NCBI GenBank assembly: GCA_021205095.1
Contig: JAJPYE010000013.1
Coordinates: 1-64,000 of the forward strand
Direction of reading: 5' to 3'
DNA: 64,000 nt
Source: Oscillospiraceae bacterium
GTDB taxonomy: Bacteria > Bacillota > Clostridia > Oscillospirales > Oscillospiraceae
The first letter of the stretch is position 1; the number at the start of each line of letters is the position of its first letter. A program made the position numbers and the translations under genes. The notes under the pieces were generated by a model. The model saw only the letters and a list, made by a program, of their open reading frames with translations. It was not told the DNA's origin and did not search any database. Of the stretch, positions 16,856-25,815 are shown piece after piece.

Positions 16856-17710
16856 TCAGCCCTGCGCTATCAGCGCCCACAGCGCCTCCGCGCCGCTGCT
16901 GGAGCAGAAGGCCCCACCCTCGGCGGCGTCCCGCCAGAACAGAAGGCCGCTGTCGGTGGTGGAGAAAATATAGACGACCCCCTGATACTCCACCGAGCAT
17001 ATATCCTCCGGCGACCCGTCCGCCTCGGAATAAGAGACGGCGTCCAGCAGGGCGGCAAAGGCGGCTTCGTCCTCAGCGGATATGGAGCCGAGATAGCCGC
17101 CGTCCATGTCGTATACGGCCAGACCGCCCCCGTCGGCTGCGGCGGTCTCTGTAATGGAAGCGGCGGTCTCCCGCTCCGTCGCCTGGGCAGTTTCCTCTTC
17201 GGAAGTCTCCTCCTCGGCGGTCTCTACGGTTTCCTCCTCGAAATCCTCCTCCATGGTGTCCCCGGAGATCGCCATATCGGCCTCGGCGGCCTCCACAGTC
17301 TCCGCCTCCGCCGTGTCAGCGGCCCGGATGGAAAGGCTGCTGCCGGAGCCTCTGACCCCCCGTCCGTCCCAGGCGGCAAAGGCCACGGCCCCTATGACTA
17401 TCACCAGGCAGGCGGCGGCAGCCGCTCTCCCCCAGCGGGGAAGGACGGCACGGCTCCCCCTGCGCCGGGCGCTTTCCCGCTCCCGGCGGCTCTCCCCCTG
17501 GATGCGGGCCATAACCCCCTGGCCCAGGGAATCCGGCGGCGGGACGACGTCCTGCCGGATGGCGTGGGAAATGCTGAACTGCATATTCCACATGGCCTGG
17601 CAGTCCCGGCAGGTTCGCATATGCACCCGGAGCGCGGCGGCGTCCTCCTGGGATATTTCATCGTCCAGCATTTGGCTCATCAGCTCCTGCCAGCGTTCGC
17701 AGTCAGACAT
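16856..17710 (-). CDS. anti-sigma factor with zinc-finger (ZAS) domain and acidic outer domain
   Basis: Partner of the ECF sigma factor encoded just upstream. The 284-residue protein begins MSDCERW and carries the HxxxCxxC zinc-binding motif (HMRTCRDC) within the first 45 residues. A single membrane span follows near residue 110 (AAAAACLVIVIGAVAFAAW). The outer part is a long Glu/Thr/Ala-rich stretch and a small globular end (AVYDMDGGYLGSISAEDEAAF). The ATG at 17710 overlaps the sigma stop, with AAAGGAGG upstream. Likely it holds the sigma factor at the membrane until an envelope signal triggers release; the signal is unknown. Confidence 0.85.
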   Translation of the reverse strand: MSDCERWQELMSQMLDDEISQEDAAALRVHMRTCRDCQAMWNMQFSISHAIRQDVVPPPDSLGQGVMARIQGESRRERESARRRGSRAVLPRWGRAAAAACLVIVIGAVAFAAWDGRGVRGSGSSLSIRAADTAEAETVEAAEADMAISGDTMEEDFEEETVETAEEETSEEETAQATERETAASITETAAADGGGLAVYDMDGGYLGSISAEDEAAFAALLDAVSYSEADGSPEDICSVEYQGVVYIFSTTDSGLLFWRDAAEGGAFCSSSGAEALWALIAQG

Positions 17711-18329
17711 CCTCCGCACCTCCTTTCCCACTGGGATCCTTCTTTTCATAAGACGGTTCGGGGCCGAAAATGTTCCCCTCCGCCGTCAAAATCGCGGCCA
17801 GCTTCTGCCTGGCCCGGAATATCCGGCTTTTCACCGTACCCGGCTCCAGGCCCGCCACCTGGCCGATCTCCTCATAGGACAGACCGCACAGCTCCCGCAG
17901 GGCCAGGGCCTGACGGAATTCAGGCTCCAGCCGGGACAGTCCGTCCCGGACGGCCTGCCGCCATTCGCTTCGCTCCAGCTCCCCCTCCGGGGAGAGGCGC
18001 TCGTCCGGCAGCGGAAGCTCCCGCCCCTCCTCATCGGTCAGGGACGTATGGGCCTGCCGCTCCCGCACCCGCAGCATATCCAGGCAGACGTTGCTTGTGA
18101 GCCTATAGAGCCACACGGAAAATTTGCTGTTCCCCCGGAAGGAGGCAAGGCCCCGCCAGGCCCGGAAAAATGCCTCCTGAGAGGCATCCAGAGCGTCCTG
18201 CGGGTCGGAAAGCATATGCAGGGCCAGGTTGTATACCATTGTTTCATTGGCCTTCACCAGAGCCTCAAAGGACTCCGTGTCTCCGGCCAGCACAGCTTTT
18301 ATGAGCTGCTGCTCCTCGTGTTTTGTCAT
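17703..18329 (-). CDS. ECF-type RNA polymerase sigma factor
   Basis: The 208-residue sigma-70-family protein has only regions 2 and 4. Region 2 reads MLSDPQDALDASQEAFFRAWRGL; region 4 contains LRELCGLSYEEIGQVAGLEPGTVKSRIFRARQKL. Its ATG overlaps the stop of dusB (ATGA) and its own stop overlaps the anti-sigma start, so all three genes should be translationally coupled. The SigW-like layout suggests an envelope stress regulon, which the sequence does not prove. Confidence 0.9.
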   Translation of the reverse strand: MTKHEEQQLIKAVLAGDTESFEALVKANETMVYNLALHMLSDPQDALDASQEAFFRAWRGLASFRGNSKFSVWLYRLTSNVCLDMLRVRERQAHTSLTDEEGRELPLPDERLSPEGELERSEWRQAVRDGLSRLEPEFRQALALRELCGLSYEEIGQVAGLEPGTVKSRIFRARQKLAAILTAEGNIFGPEPSYEKKDPSGKGGAEDV

Positions 18330-19300
18330 GGGTCACAAAGCTCCCGTTTGGCGCGGCGCACAATGCGCTCTATGTCGTCCAGGGTATTGATTTTCACAAT
18401 CTCCTGCTTGATGGGCCCGGAATGAGGCACGCCCCGGAAATACCAGGCAAGCTGCTTGCGGGCCTCAAGACAGGCAATTTTCGGATCCTTCCACCGGCAG
18501 GCCAGAGTAAACTGCTCCACGGCCTCGTCCAGCCGCCGGGAAAGGGGCGGCAGCTCCGGCTCCGGCTGACCGTCCAGGGCGGCGTTAATCCACTCGAAAA
18601 GCCAGGGGTCGCCAAAGCTTCCCCGGCCCACCATGCACATATCCGCCCCCGTGCGCTGCAACAGCCGCCTGGCGTCGTTGCCGGAGAATACATCTCCGTT
18701 TGCAATAACGGGAATGGTCACGGCGGCCTTCACGTCCCGGATGATGTCCCAGTCCGCAACACCGGCGTACATCTGCACCCTCGTCCGACCGTGGACGGCG
18801 ATGGCGGCAGCCCCCGCCTGCTGGCACAGGATGCCGAACTCCACAGCATTCACATGGCCCCCGTCCCAGCCCTTGCGGAACTTCACCGTGACGGGAACCC
18901 CCGCCTGCCTTGCGCAGGACTGGATGATTTGAAAGGCCAGATCGGGGGTTTTCATCAGAGCGGAGCCATCCCCGCTTTTGACCACCTTCCCCACCGGGCA
19001 GCCCATGTTGATGTCCAGTATGTCTGCCCCGGAAAGCTCAACGGCCATAGCCGCCGCCTCGCCCATGATTACCGGGTCGGAGCCGAATATCTGAGCGCAG
19101 ACGGGATGGTCTGATTCCGGGCAGAACAGCAGCTCCTTGGTCTTCTCGTCGTGGTAGACAAGGCCCCGGCTGGACACCATTTCCGTGCAGGTCAAAGCCG
19201 CGCCGTGACGGCGGCAGATATGGCGAAAGGCGGCGTCCGTCACCCCGGCCATAGGCCCCAGGGCCGCCCGCCCCGCGATTTCCACCTGTCCGATCCTCAT
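18326..19300 (-). CDS. dusB: tRNA-dihydrouridine synthase (DusB type)
   Basis: An FMN enzyme that reduces uridines in tRNA to dihydrouridine. The 324-residue protein has the TIM-barrel signature LGPMAGVTDAAFR and the DINMGCPVGKVVKSGDGSAL loop, with Cys as the general acid. The FMN-binding VHGRTR and IANGDV strands follow. The start MRIGQVEI at 19300 is chosen because GGGAGGTGA lies just upstream; a longer frame has no ribosome site. It is the first gene of an operon with the ECF sigma and anti-sigma genes, an unusual pairing for a tRNA enzyme. Confidence 0.92.
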   Translation of the reverse strand: MRIGQVEIAGRAALGPMAGVTDAAFRHICRRHGAALTCTEMVSSRGLVYHDEKTKELLFCPESDHPVCAQIFGSDPVIMGEAAAMAVELSGADILDINMGCPVGKVVKSGDGSALMKTPDLAFQIIQSCARQAGVPVTVKFRKGWDGGHVNAVEFGILCQQAGAAAIAVHGRTRVQMYAGVADWDIIRDVKAAVTIPVIANGDVFSGNDARRLLQRTGADMCMVGRGSFGDPWLFEWINAALDGQPEPELPPLSRRLDEAVEQFTLACRWKDPKIACLEARKQLAWYFRGVPHSGPIKQEIVKINTLDDIERIVRRAKRELCDP

Positions 19301-19377
19301 CCCAGTCACCTCCCGCGCCAACCGCGCCCGGCCCATTGTATCAGGTATGAGGCAGCAGGTCAATGAGGAGTTTTACA

Positions 19378-20082
19378 TTAAAATTGTCGTATCAGCTCCC
19401 GTCTCAGGCGGAGGATGATGCGCTTTTCCAGACGGCTTATGTAGCTTTGGGATATGCCCAGCAGATCCGCCACCTCCTTTTGGGTCAGCTCCTCATAGCC
19501 CTCCAGGCCGAAGCGCATGAGAATGATGGAGCGATCCCGCTCATCCAGCCGATCAACGGCCTCCATGAGGAGCTGCCGCTCCACATCCTCCTCGATGGGC
19601 TTTATGACCTCGTCCTCGTCCGTGCCAAGCACGTCGGACAGCAGCAGCTCGTTGCCGTCCCAGTCGGTGTTCAGCGGCTCGTCGATGGACACCTCGGAGC
19701 GGCGGGAGCTTTTCTTCCGCAGGAACATTAATATTTCATTTTCAATGCAGCGGGAGGCGTAGGTGGCAAGCTTGATGTTCTTCTCCGGGTTAAAGGTGCC
19801 GATGGCCTTGATAAGCCCTATGGTGCCGATGGAGATGAGATCCTCGATGTTCACGCCGGTGTTTTCAAACCGCCGGGCGATATAGACCACCAGCCGGAGG
19901 TTATGCTCGATAAGGGTCTGGCGGGCTTCATGGTCGCCCTTTGCCAAGGCCGCGATGGCGGCCTCCTCCGCCGGTTTGTCCAGAGGCGGGGGCAGGGTGT
20001 CGCTGCCGCCGATGTAGAAAATGCGGGGGGCCTGCCGGAGACGCAGGTCGATTTCCAGCAGAAGAAGATAAAGACGATTCAT
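19378..20082 (-). CDS. sigE: sporulation sigma factor E precursor
   Basis: Directs early mother-cell transcription during sporulation. The 234-residue protein matches SigE closely ([58 protein letters not shown], and a helix-turn-helix [15 protein letters not shown]). The short hydrophobic N-terminus ([15 protein letters not shown]) is the pro-sequence that the membrane protease SpoIIGA removes. The start has AAAGGAG upstream. The gene follows spoIIGA by 22 bases, the conserved order in endospore formers. Confidence 0.95.
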   Translation of the reverse strand: MNRLYLLLLEIDLRLRQAPRIFYIGGSDTLPPPLDKPAEEAAIAALAKGDHEARQTLIEHNLRLVVYIARRFENTGVNIEDLISIGTIGLIKAIGTFNPEKNIKLATYASRCIENEILMFLRKKSSRRSEVSIDEPLNTDWDGNELLLSDVLGTDEDEVIKPIEEDVERQLLMEAVDRLDERDRSIILMRFGLEGYEELTQKEVADLLGISQSYISRLEKRIILRLRRELIRQF

Positions 20083-20104
20083 AGAACTCCTTTCTTGGGT
20101 TTGC

Positions 20105-20926
20105 TTACAGGACGGCCTGATAGCTGCCGTCTGTGCCGATGGGCTTGGGGGCGACGGCGGCAATCAAATCCTGCCGCTCCTGGCCGTCCACCATGACTTT
20201 ATCCGGGCGGAAGGCCGCCAGCAAATGTCCGTCCCCGCCGATTCCGGCATAGGGAATCAGCCGCAGGCCGGGTATGCGCTTCACCGCCTCTGTCGCCGGG
20301 CCAAAAAGATGGACGGCCTCCTGGGGGGAGAACAGCTCCTGCACCGCCTCCGCCTCCGCCACCAGGGCGGCGCAGCCGGTCAGGGGGTCGTACAGGCCGT
20401 TTCCCGTGTCCTCCAAGGCCCGGAGCCGCACGGTTTTTCCCCGGCGCTGGAGAGTGACGTCCAGAACCCGCCGTTGGGCGTTTTTCACCGTTCGGCGGAA
20501 TACCAGACTCACCAGCCCCCAGCACAGGGCGAAGGAGATAACCAGCACCCGCATATCCAGCCGGACGATACGGCCCCCGCCGCTTTGCCAGGTGCGGCTG
20601 CCCTGGTATAATCCGGCGGCGAATACCGCCCCGCCGAACAGGGCGGATACCCCCAGAAAGGCCCCCATGCACCGCCACAGCCGCCGTTCCGGGCCGAAGG
20701 CCACAAGAGTCATGGCGGCGGCCAGCACAGGGCGCATGACCGGCCTGTCCAGCCAGGCCAGCCTTGGCACCAGGGACAGGCAGCACCACACAGCTCCCAG
20801 GGCCGCCCCGGCCAGAAAGCGGCCCCGCCGGAACGGGAGGGCGCATATTTTCGCCGTTCCCAAAAGCAGGAAGTAGTCGATGACCAGATTCAGCAGGAAC
20901 AGCTCATCCAGGTAAACAGTCTCCAT
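20105..20926 (-). CDS. spoIIGA: sigma-E processing peptidase SpoIIGA
   Basis: A membrane aspartic protease that activates pro-sigma-E. The 273-residue protein has about five N-terminal hydrophobic segments ([22 protein letters not shown] onward) and a C-terminal domain with the catalytic LEDTGN motif. The N-terminus aligns with other SpoIIGA proteins, supporting the ATG at 20926, although the nearest GGAGGG is about 15 bases upstream. The spoIIGA-sigE pair is strong evidence for a spore former. Confidence 0.92.
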   Translation of the reverse strand: METVYLDELFLLNLVIDYFLLLGTAKICALPFRRGRFLAGAALGAVWCCLSLVPRLAWLDRPVMRPVLAAAMTLVAFGPERRLWRCMGAFLGVSALFGGAVFAAGLYQGSRTWQSGGGRIVRLDMRVLVISFALCWGLVSLVFRRTVKNAQRRVLDVTLQRRGKTVRLRALEDTGNGLYDPLTGCAALVAEAEAVQELFSPQEAVHLFGPATEAVKRIPGLRLIPYAGIGGDGHLLAAFRPDKVMVDGQERQDLIAAVAPKPIGTDGSYQAVL

Positions 20927-20961
20927 AGGACGATTGTAGCCCTCCCGCCGTGCGAACGCGG

Positions 20962-20990
20962 TTGAAATTGGCGGCCAGCTATGGTAAAAT
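20962..20990 (+). promoter_or_regulatory. upstream promoter of the pyrH operon (P1)
   Basis: TTGAAA (20962-20967), a 17-base spacer and TAAAAT (20985-20990), about 100 bases before pyrH. Confidence 0.6.
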
Positions 20991-21019
20991 TTCCTGAGAA
21001 GTCATATGCGGAGAGAAGG

Positions 21020-21048
21020 TTGAAATCAAGCCGTCTCTGTTGTAAAAT
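21020..21048 (+). promoter_or_regulatory. downstream promoter of the pyrH operon (P2)
   Basis: TTGAAA (21020-21025), a 17-base spacer and TAAAAT (21043-21048). It has the same hexamers and spacing as P1, 58 bases downstream. Confidence 0.65.
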
Positions 21049-21093
21049 ATGGCATAGACCCAGGAAATAAAACCTAAGGGAGAAAACTGAACC

Positions 21094-21813
21094 ATGGAAA
21101 ATTTGACCCCGGCCTATCGCCGGATCTTATTGAAGCTCAGTGGCGAGGCATTGGCCGGCAGCGCCGGACGCGGCCTTGATTTTGACGTAATCCGCCAGGT
21201 GTGCCAGGCGGTGAAGCGCTGCACGGAGATGGGCGTCCAGGTGGGCATCGTCACCGGCGGCGGCAACTACTGGCGCGGCGTGAAGGACGGCGGTGGCCGC
21301 ATGGAGCGCTCCCGCGCCGACCAGATGGGCATGCTGGCCACGGTAATGAACAGCCTGGCTATGGCGGAAGCCCTGGAGCAGGTCGATGTCCCCGTCCAGG
21401 TGCAGACCATGATCGATATGCCCCGCATCGCGGAGCCTTACTGCTATGGCCGCGCCATGCACCACATCGAAAAGGGCCGAGTGGTCATCTTCGGCGGCGG
21501 CAGCGGCAACCCCTACTTTTCCACGGATTCCGCCGCAGCCCTGAAAGCCGCGGAGCTGGGGGCGGACGTGCTGCTGATGGCCAAGAACATTGATGGCGTA
21601 TACACCGCCGACCCCAAGACCGATCCCACCGCCCAGCGGCTGGACAGCATCACCTACCGCCGTATCTTAGAGGAGCATCTGAACGTCATCGACTCCACCG
21701 CCGCCTGCCTGTTGCAGGACAACGCCATCCCCACCATGATATTCGCTCTGAATCCCCCGGAGAACATTGTCCGGGTGGTGTGTGGAGAGCGCATCGGAAC
21801 CATCGTGGAATAA
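21094..21813 (+). CDS. pyrH: UMP kinase
   Basis: Phosphorylates UMP to UDP with ATP. The 239-residue amino-acid-kinase-fold protein shows ILLKLSGEAL, GIVTGGGNYWRG, DQMGMLATVMNSLAM and FGGGSGNPYFSTDSAAALKA, all typical of bacterial PyrH. AGGGAG precedes the ATG. It opens the conserved pyrH-frr-uppS-dxr-rseP-ispG-polC block and has two tandem promoters. Confidence 0.95.
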   Translation: MENLTPAYRRILLKLSGEALAGSAGRGLDFDVIRQVCQAVKRCTEMGVQVGIVTGGGNYWRGVKDGGGRMERSRADQMGMLATVMNSLAMAEALEQVDVPVQVQTMIDMPRIAEPYCYGRAMHHIEKGRVVIFGGGSGNPYFSTDSAAALKAAELGADVLLMAKNIDGVYTADPKTDPTAQRLDSITYRRILEEHLNVIDSTAACLLQDNAIPTMIFALNPPENIVRVVCGERIGTIVE

Positions 21814-21865
21814 AGGCTTGTCTGGCGAGCCTGAAATTATACTGATTCATTAGGAGGACATACTC

Positions 21866-22426
21866 ATGGAACTGAAAGCGGAGCTAAAGGAATTTGAGGA
21901 CAAAATGCAGAAGGCCAAGGACTTCCTCAACGGCCAGTTTGACGCCGTCCGGGCGGGCCGGGCCAACGCCGCCGTGTTAAACGGCATTACGGTGGACTAC
22001 TACGGCACCCCCACCCCCATCAATCAGGTGGCGGCCATCTCCGTCCCTGACCCCCGTTCCCTGGTAATCAGCCCCTGGGACGCCTCGGTGCTGAAGGGCA
22101 TTGAGAAGGCCATCCTGACCTCGGAGCTGGGCATCAACCCCCAGAACGACGGGCGTGTCATCCGCCTGGTGTTCCCCCAGCTTACGGAGGAGCGGCGCAA
22201 GGAGCTGGCAAAGCAGGTGCGTAAATACGGCGAGGACGCCAAGGTGGCCGTGCGGAACGTCCGCCGGGACGCCATGGACAAAATCAAAAAGCAGCTCAAG
22301 GCCGGAGAGATCACCGAGGACGACCAGAAAATCCTGGAGCGGGATCTCCAGAAAATCACGGACGAGAACATCAAGGACATCGACAAGATGACAGAGGCCA
22401 AGGAAAAAGAGCTTTTTGCCATATGA
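21866..22426 (+). CDS. frr: ribosome recycling factor
   Basis: Splits post-termination ribosomes together with EF-G. The 186-residue three-helix protein has the conserved VRAGRANAAVL, ISVPDPRSLVISPWD, LTEERRKELAKQVRKYGEDAKVAVRNVRRDA and DDQKILERDLQKITD segments. Length is normal. TAGGAGG lies before the ATG. Its stop overlaps the uppS start (ATGA). Confidence 0.96.
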   Translation: MELKAELKEFEDKMQKAKDFLNGQFDAVRAGRANAAVLNGITVDYYGTPTPINQVAAISVPDPRSLVISPWDASVLKGIEKAILTSELGINPQNDGRVIRLVFPQLTEERRKELAKQVRKYGEDAKVAVRNVRRDAMDKIKKQLKAGEITEDDQKILERDLQKITDENIKDIDKMTEAKEKELFAI

Positions 22427-23154
22427 TTCCCAAAAAACAACAGGAATTGGCGGAGGGGGCAGGCAGTCCCCCCCGCCATATCGCCATCATTATGGACGGA
22501 AATGGCCGCTGGGCCAAAAAGCGGGGTCTCCCCCGCACCGCCGGTCACGCCGCCGGGGTGGAGAGCTTCCGCCGGGCCGCCAAATACTGCCGCCGCATCG
22601 GGGTGGAATACCTGACGGTGTACGCCTTCTCCACCGAAAACTGGAAGCGCCCTATGGAGGAGGTACAGGCCATCATGGGTCTGCTGAAAAAATACCTGGG
22701 GGAGGCCCTGGAGGGCCTGGCGGCGGAGCAGACCCGCCTGTGCTTTTTCGGGGATTTAACCGCCCTCAGCCCGGAGCTTCAGGCCCTGTGCCTGGACTGT
22801 GCGGAAAAATCCAAAAATTACCAGGGCGGTCAGGTGAATATCTGCCTGAACTACGGGGGCCGGGACGAGATTATCCGTGCGGCCAAAAAATGGGCGGCGG
22901 AGGGCTGCCCGGAGCTGACCGAGGAGCGCTTCGGCGGCTATCTGTGGAGCGCCGGGGTGCCTGACCCCGACCTTCTCATCCGCCCCGGCGGGGAAATGCG
23001 GATCTCCAACTATCTTCTCTGGCAGATGGCCTACACGGAGATGGTCTTTTCCGACGTACTGTGGCCGGATTTTGACGAGCGGGAGATCGACAAGGCCATC
23101 GAGATATACCACAGCCGGAACCGCCGGTATGGCGATGTGAAACAGGAGGAATAA
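22423..23154 (+). CDS. uppS: isoprenyl (undecaprenyl) diphosphate synthase
   Basis: Builds the C55 lipid carrier for peptidoglycan and wall polymers from FPP and IPP. The 243-residue cis-prenyltransferase has HIAIIMDGNGRWAKKRG with the catalytic Asp, YAFSTENWKRP, LNYGGRDEI and the DLLIRPGGEMRISNYLLWQ end motif. It starts inside the frr stop. It is followed four bases later by dxr; cdsA, which usually lies between them, is absent. Confidence 0.95.
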   Translation: MIPKKQQELAEGAGSPPRHIAIIMDGNGRWAKKRGLPRTAGHAAGVESFRRAAKYCRRIGVEYLTVYAFSTENWKRPMEEVQAIMGLLKKYLGEALEGLAAEQTRLCFFGDLTALSPELQALCLDCAEKSKNYQGGQVNICLNYGGRDEIIRAAKKWAAEGCPELTEERFGGYLWSAGVPDPDLLIRPGGEMRISNYLLWQMAYTEMVFSDVLWPDFDEREIDKAIEIYHSRNRRYGDVKQEE

Positions 23155-23158
23155 AACC

Positions 23159-24298
23159 ATGATACATTCTGTTTCTGTCCTTGGCTCCACCGGCTCCATT
23201 GGCCGTCAGGCCCTGGACGCGGCGGAGCGGCTGGGCATCCGGGTGACGGCCCTGACCGCCCAGCGGAGCGTGAAGCTGCTGGAGGAGCAAATCCGCCGGT
23301 TCCGGCCTAAATTCGCCGCCATGTACGACCCCCAGGCCGCGAGAGAGCTGCGAATCGCCGTGGGGGATATGGATATAGAGATCGGGGACGGAATGAGCGG
23401 TCTCCGGGCAGCGGCGGTATACGACTGCGAGGGCGTGGTGACAGCGGTGTCCGGCTCCGTGGGACTGCGGCCCACCCTGGACGCCATCGCCGCGAAAAAG
23501 CGGATATGCCTTGCCAACAAGGAGACCCTGGTCTGTGCGGGTCAGCTTGTGATGAAAGCGGCGGCAGAGCAGGGAGCTGAGATCCTGCCCGTGGACAGCG
23601 AACATTCCGCCATCTTTCAGTGTTTGGAGGGGCGGCGGGGCCAGCTTCACAAGATCCTTCTGACCGGCTCCGGCGGGCCGTTCCGGGGCTGGACAAGGGC
23701 TCAGACCGCCTCCGTCACCCCGGAGCAGGCGGTGCGTCACCCCAACTGGCACATGGGGGCGAAAATCTCGGTGGACAGCGCCACCATGATGAACAAGGGC
23801 CTGGAGCTTATCGAGGCTATGCACCTGTTTTCCGTCGCCCCGGAGGATATTCAGATCATCGTCCACCCCCAGAGTGTCATACACTCCATGGTGGAGCTGA
23901 ACGATGGCACGGTGCTGGCCCAGCTCGCGGTGCCGGATATGGGCCTGCCCATCCAATACGCCATGACCTGGCCGGAGCGGCGCGAATCCCCCTATCAGCG
24001 GCTGGATTTCTGGCAGATGAAGGACATGACCTTTGAAGCGCCGAACCTGGAGAACACCCCCTGCCTGGCCCTGGCTATGGACTGCGCCCGTCGGGGCGGC
24101 CTGGCCCCGGCGGTGATGAGCGCCGCCAACGAGGCGGCGGTGGGCCTGTTTTTGCAGGGAAAAATTGGCTATAATGAGATATACGACCGGGTGGCGGCGG
24201 CGGTGCAGACCGCACCCGTTATGTCGGAGCCGACTCTGGAGGACATCCTGGCAGCGGACGAGCAGGCCCGTCGGCAGGTTATGGAGCGGCATCCCTGA
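23159..24298 (+). CDS. dxr: 1-deoxy-D-xylulose 5-phosphate reductoisomerase
   Basis: Converts DXP to MEP with NADPH in the non-mevalonate isoprenoid pathway. The 379-residue protein has the NADPH-binding VLGSTGSIGRQALD, CLANKETLVCAG, PVDSEHSAIFQCL, LTGSGGPFRG and the VDSATMMNKGLE metal-site region. Length is normal. AGGAGG from the uppS end serves as its ribosome site. It works in the same pathway as ispG further down the block. Confidence 0.96.
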   Translation: MIHSVSVLGSTGSIGRQALDAAERLGIRVTALTAQRSVKLLEEQIRRFRPKFAAMYDPQAARELRIAVGDMDIEIGDGMSGLRAAAVYDCEGVVTAVSGSVGLRPTLDAIAAKKRICLANKETLVCAGQLVMKAAAEQGAEILPVDSEHSAIFQCLEGRRGQLHKILLTGSGGPFRGWTRAQTASVTPEQAVRHPNWHMGAKISVDSATMMNKGLELIEAMHLFSVAPEDIQIIVHPQSVIHSMVELNDGTVLAQLAVPDMGLPIQYAMTWPERRESPYQRLDFWQMKDMTFEAPNLENTPCLALAMDCARRGGLAPAVMSAANEAAVGLFLQGKIGYNEIYDRVAAAVQTAPVMSEPTLEDILAADEQARRQVMERHP

Positions 24299-24300
24299 TT

Positions 24301-24620
24301 CTTTCACTTGTCGATGAGATGATGAGAAGAGGCCACAGATAGAAATTTCGACAAGAGAGGCCTCAAACCCTTGGGGCGCAAGGGCTTTCTCACTTGTAGG
24401 GTATGCAAGAGAGAAACATGAACAAGAGATAATAATATATATTATTAATAAATCTTATGATAATTTCTTTCCACGTCTTCTTTTTCCTCCCCCGAAGGTT
24501 CTCTCTTGTAGAGTATGCAAGAGAGGAACCCCTTGGGGCGCAATGGATTGCGGTCTCTCTTGTCGATTTTTCCATGTGGGGTACCCCCCGTCGGTGAGGG
24601 AACGACATTTGAGGGCCAAG
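24301..24620. repeat. complex intergenic repeat, copy B
   Basis: This non-coding block lies between dxr and rseP. It shares 27 of 28 bases with copy A at 24359-24386, and the inverted GGGGTACCCCCCGTCGG at 24578-24594. It repeats CCCTTGGGGCGCAATGG at 24530-24546. An AT-rich core (24426-24470) separates two arms. It includes hairpins such as CTCTCTTG (24501-24508) / CAAGAGAG (24518-24525) and a similar unit near 24389-24411. Short open frames across it are poor and lack ribosome sites. Confidence 0.65.
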
Positions 24621-24723
24621 GGCGGCATATACTTCCCAAGAGACGGATGTCCCGTCCCCGTGTTCTTGAGATATTTAGAGGAATCCAGTTTTTTTCAATG
24701 CTTTCAGGAGAGCACAGATTTTT

Positions 24724-25803
24724 ATGGGTACTTTGTTATACATTTTGCTGGCCATCGTCATCTTCGGCGTGCTGATTGCCATTCACGAGCTGGGGCATTT
24801 TCTGGCAGCCCGGCTCTGCGGTGTGAAGGTGCTGGAATTTGCCATCGGCATGGGGCCGGCCATTTGGACAAAGGAGAGCAAGAGCGGAACGCAGATAAGT
24901 CTTCGGTGCCTGCCCATCGGTGGGTACTGCGCCATGGAGGGAGAGGATACAGACTCCGACGACCCCCAGGCGTTTTCCAATGCCGCCGTTTGGAAGCGGC
25001 TCATCATTTTGGCGGCGGGGGCGTTTATGAATTTCCTGCTGGGATTTGTGCTGATTATCATCTGCTTTTCCCAGCTTTCCGCGTTCACCACCCCCACCAT
25101 CACCAGCTTTATGGATGGCTGTCCCTACGAGGGAGAGGACGGCCTGATGGTTGGGGACACGTTCTATAAAATCAACGGGGAGCGGATTTATTTCTCCTCT
25201 GACGTGTCCACCTATTTGGAACGGAATGACAGCGATTATGCGGACATCGTGGTCATCCGGGACGGGGAAAAGGTGACGCTGGAGGATTATTACATCACCC
25301 TCCTGGAATACACCGACCCGGACACCGGCGAGGCCGTCATGCGCTACGGGCTGTATTTTGGCGTGAAGGAGACGGGATTTTTAGCCCAGATGAAATACTC
25401 CTGGTACTGCGCTATGGATTTTGTGCGCATGGTGCGGCTGGGCCTTGTCGACCTGATCACCGGCGCGGTGGGCGTCGACCAGATGTCCGGCGTGGTGGGC
25501 ATTGTGGACATGATCGCCGAGGTGGGGACGGAATCGGCCAGCACCTACGACGCGTTTTTGAATATCGCCTACCTGGCGGCGTTTATCGCCATAAACCTCT
25601 CGGTGATGAACCTGCTGCCCCTCCCGGCCCTGGACGGAGGACGGATATTCTTTTTGCTTGTGACCTGGGTGTTGGAAAAATTAACCAGGAAAAAGATAGA
25701 CCCCAAGTACGAGGCGTATATCAACACCGCCGGACTGGTGCTGCTGATGGGACTGATGGTGTTTGTGATGTATAACGACATTGTGCGCATCATCTCAGGA
25801 TAG
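24724..25803 (+). CDS. rseP: site-2 intramembrane zinc metalloprotease (RseP/RasP)
   Basis: Cuts membrane proteins such as anti-sigma factors and leftover signal peptides within the bilayer. The 359-residue protein has the catalytic HELGH at residues 21-25 in the first membrane span and the distal LPALDGGRI motif. A central PDZ-like domain lies between (about 110-210). AGGAG sits about 14 bases upstream, a little far. It could be the second cleavage step for the anti-sigma factor encoded at 16856-17710 (inference). Confidence 0.93.
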   Translation: MGTLLYILLAIVIFGVLIAIHELGHFLAARLCGVKVLEFAIGMGPAIWTKESKSGTQISLRCLPIGGYCAMEGEDTDSDDPQAFSNAAVWKRLIILAAGAFMNFLLGFVLIIICFSQLSAFTTPTITSFMDGCPYEGEDGLMVGDTFYKINGERIYFSSDVSTYLERNDSDYADIVVIRDGEKVTLEDYYITLLEYTDPDTGEAVMRYGLYFGVKETGFLAQMKYSWYCAMDFVRMVRLGLVDLITGAVGVDQMSGVVGIVDMIAEVGTESASTYDAFLNIAYLAAFIAINLSVMNLLPLPALDGGRIFFLLVTWVLEKLTRKKIDPKYEAYINTAGLVLLMGLMVFVMYNDIVRIISG

Positions 25804-25815
25804 GGAGAGAAAGCG

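Noticed and set aside
24390..24639. Short frames on the minus strand across repeat copy B
   Set aside because: Composition follows the repeat and AT-rich core, with no ribosome site.
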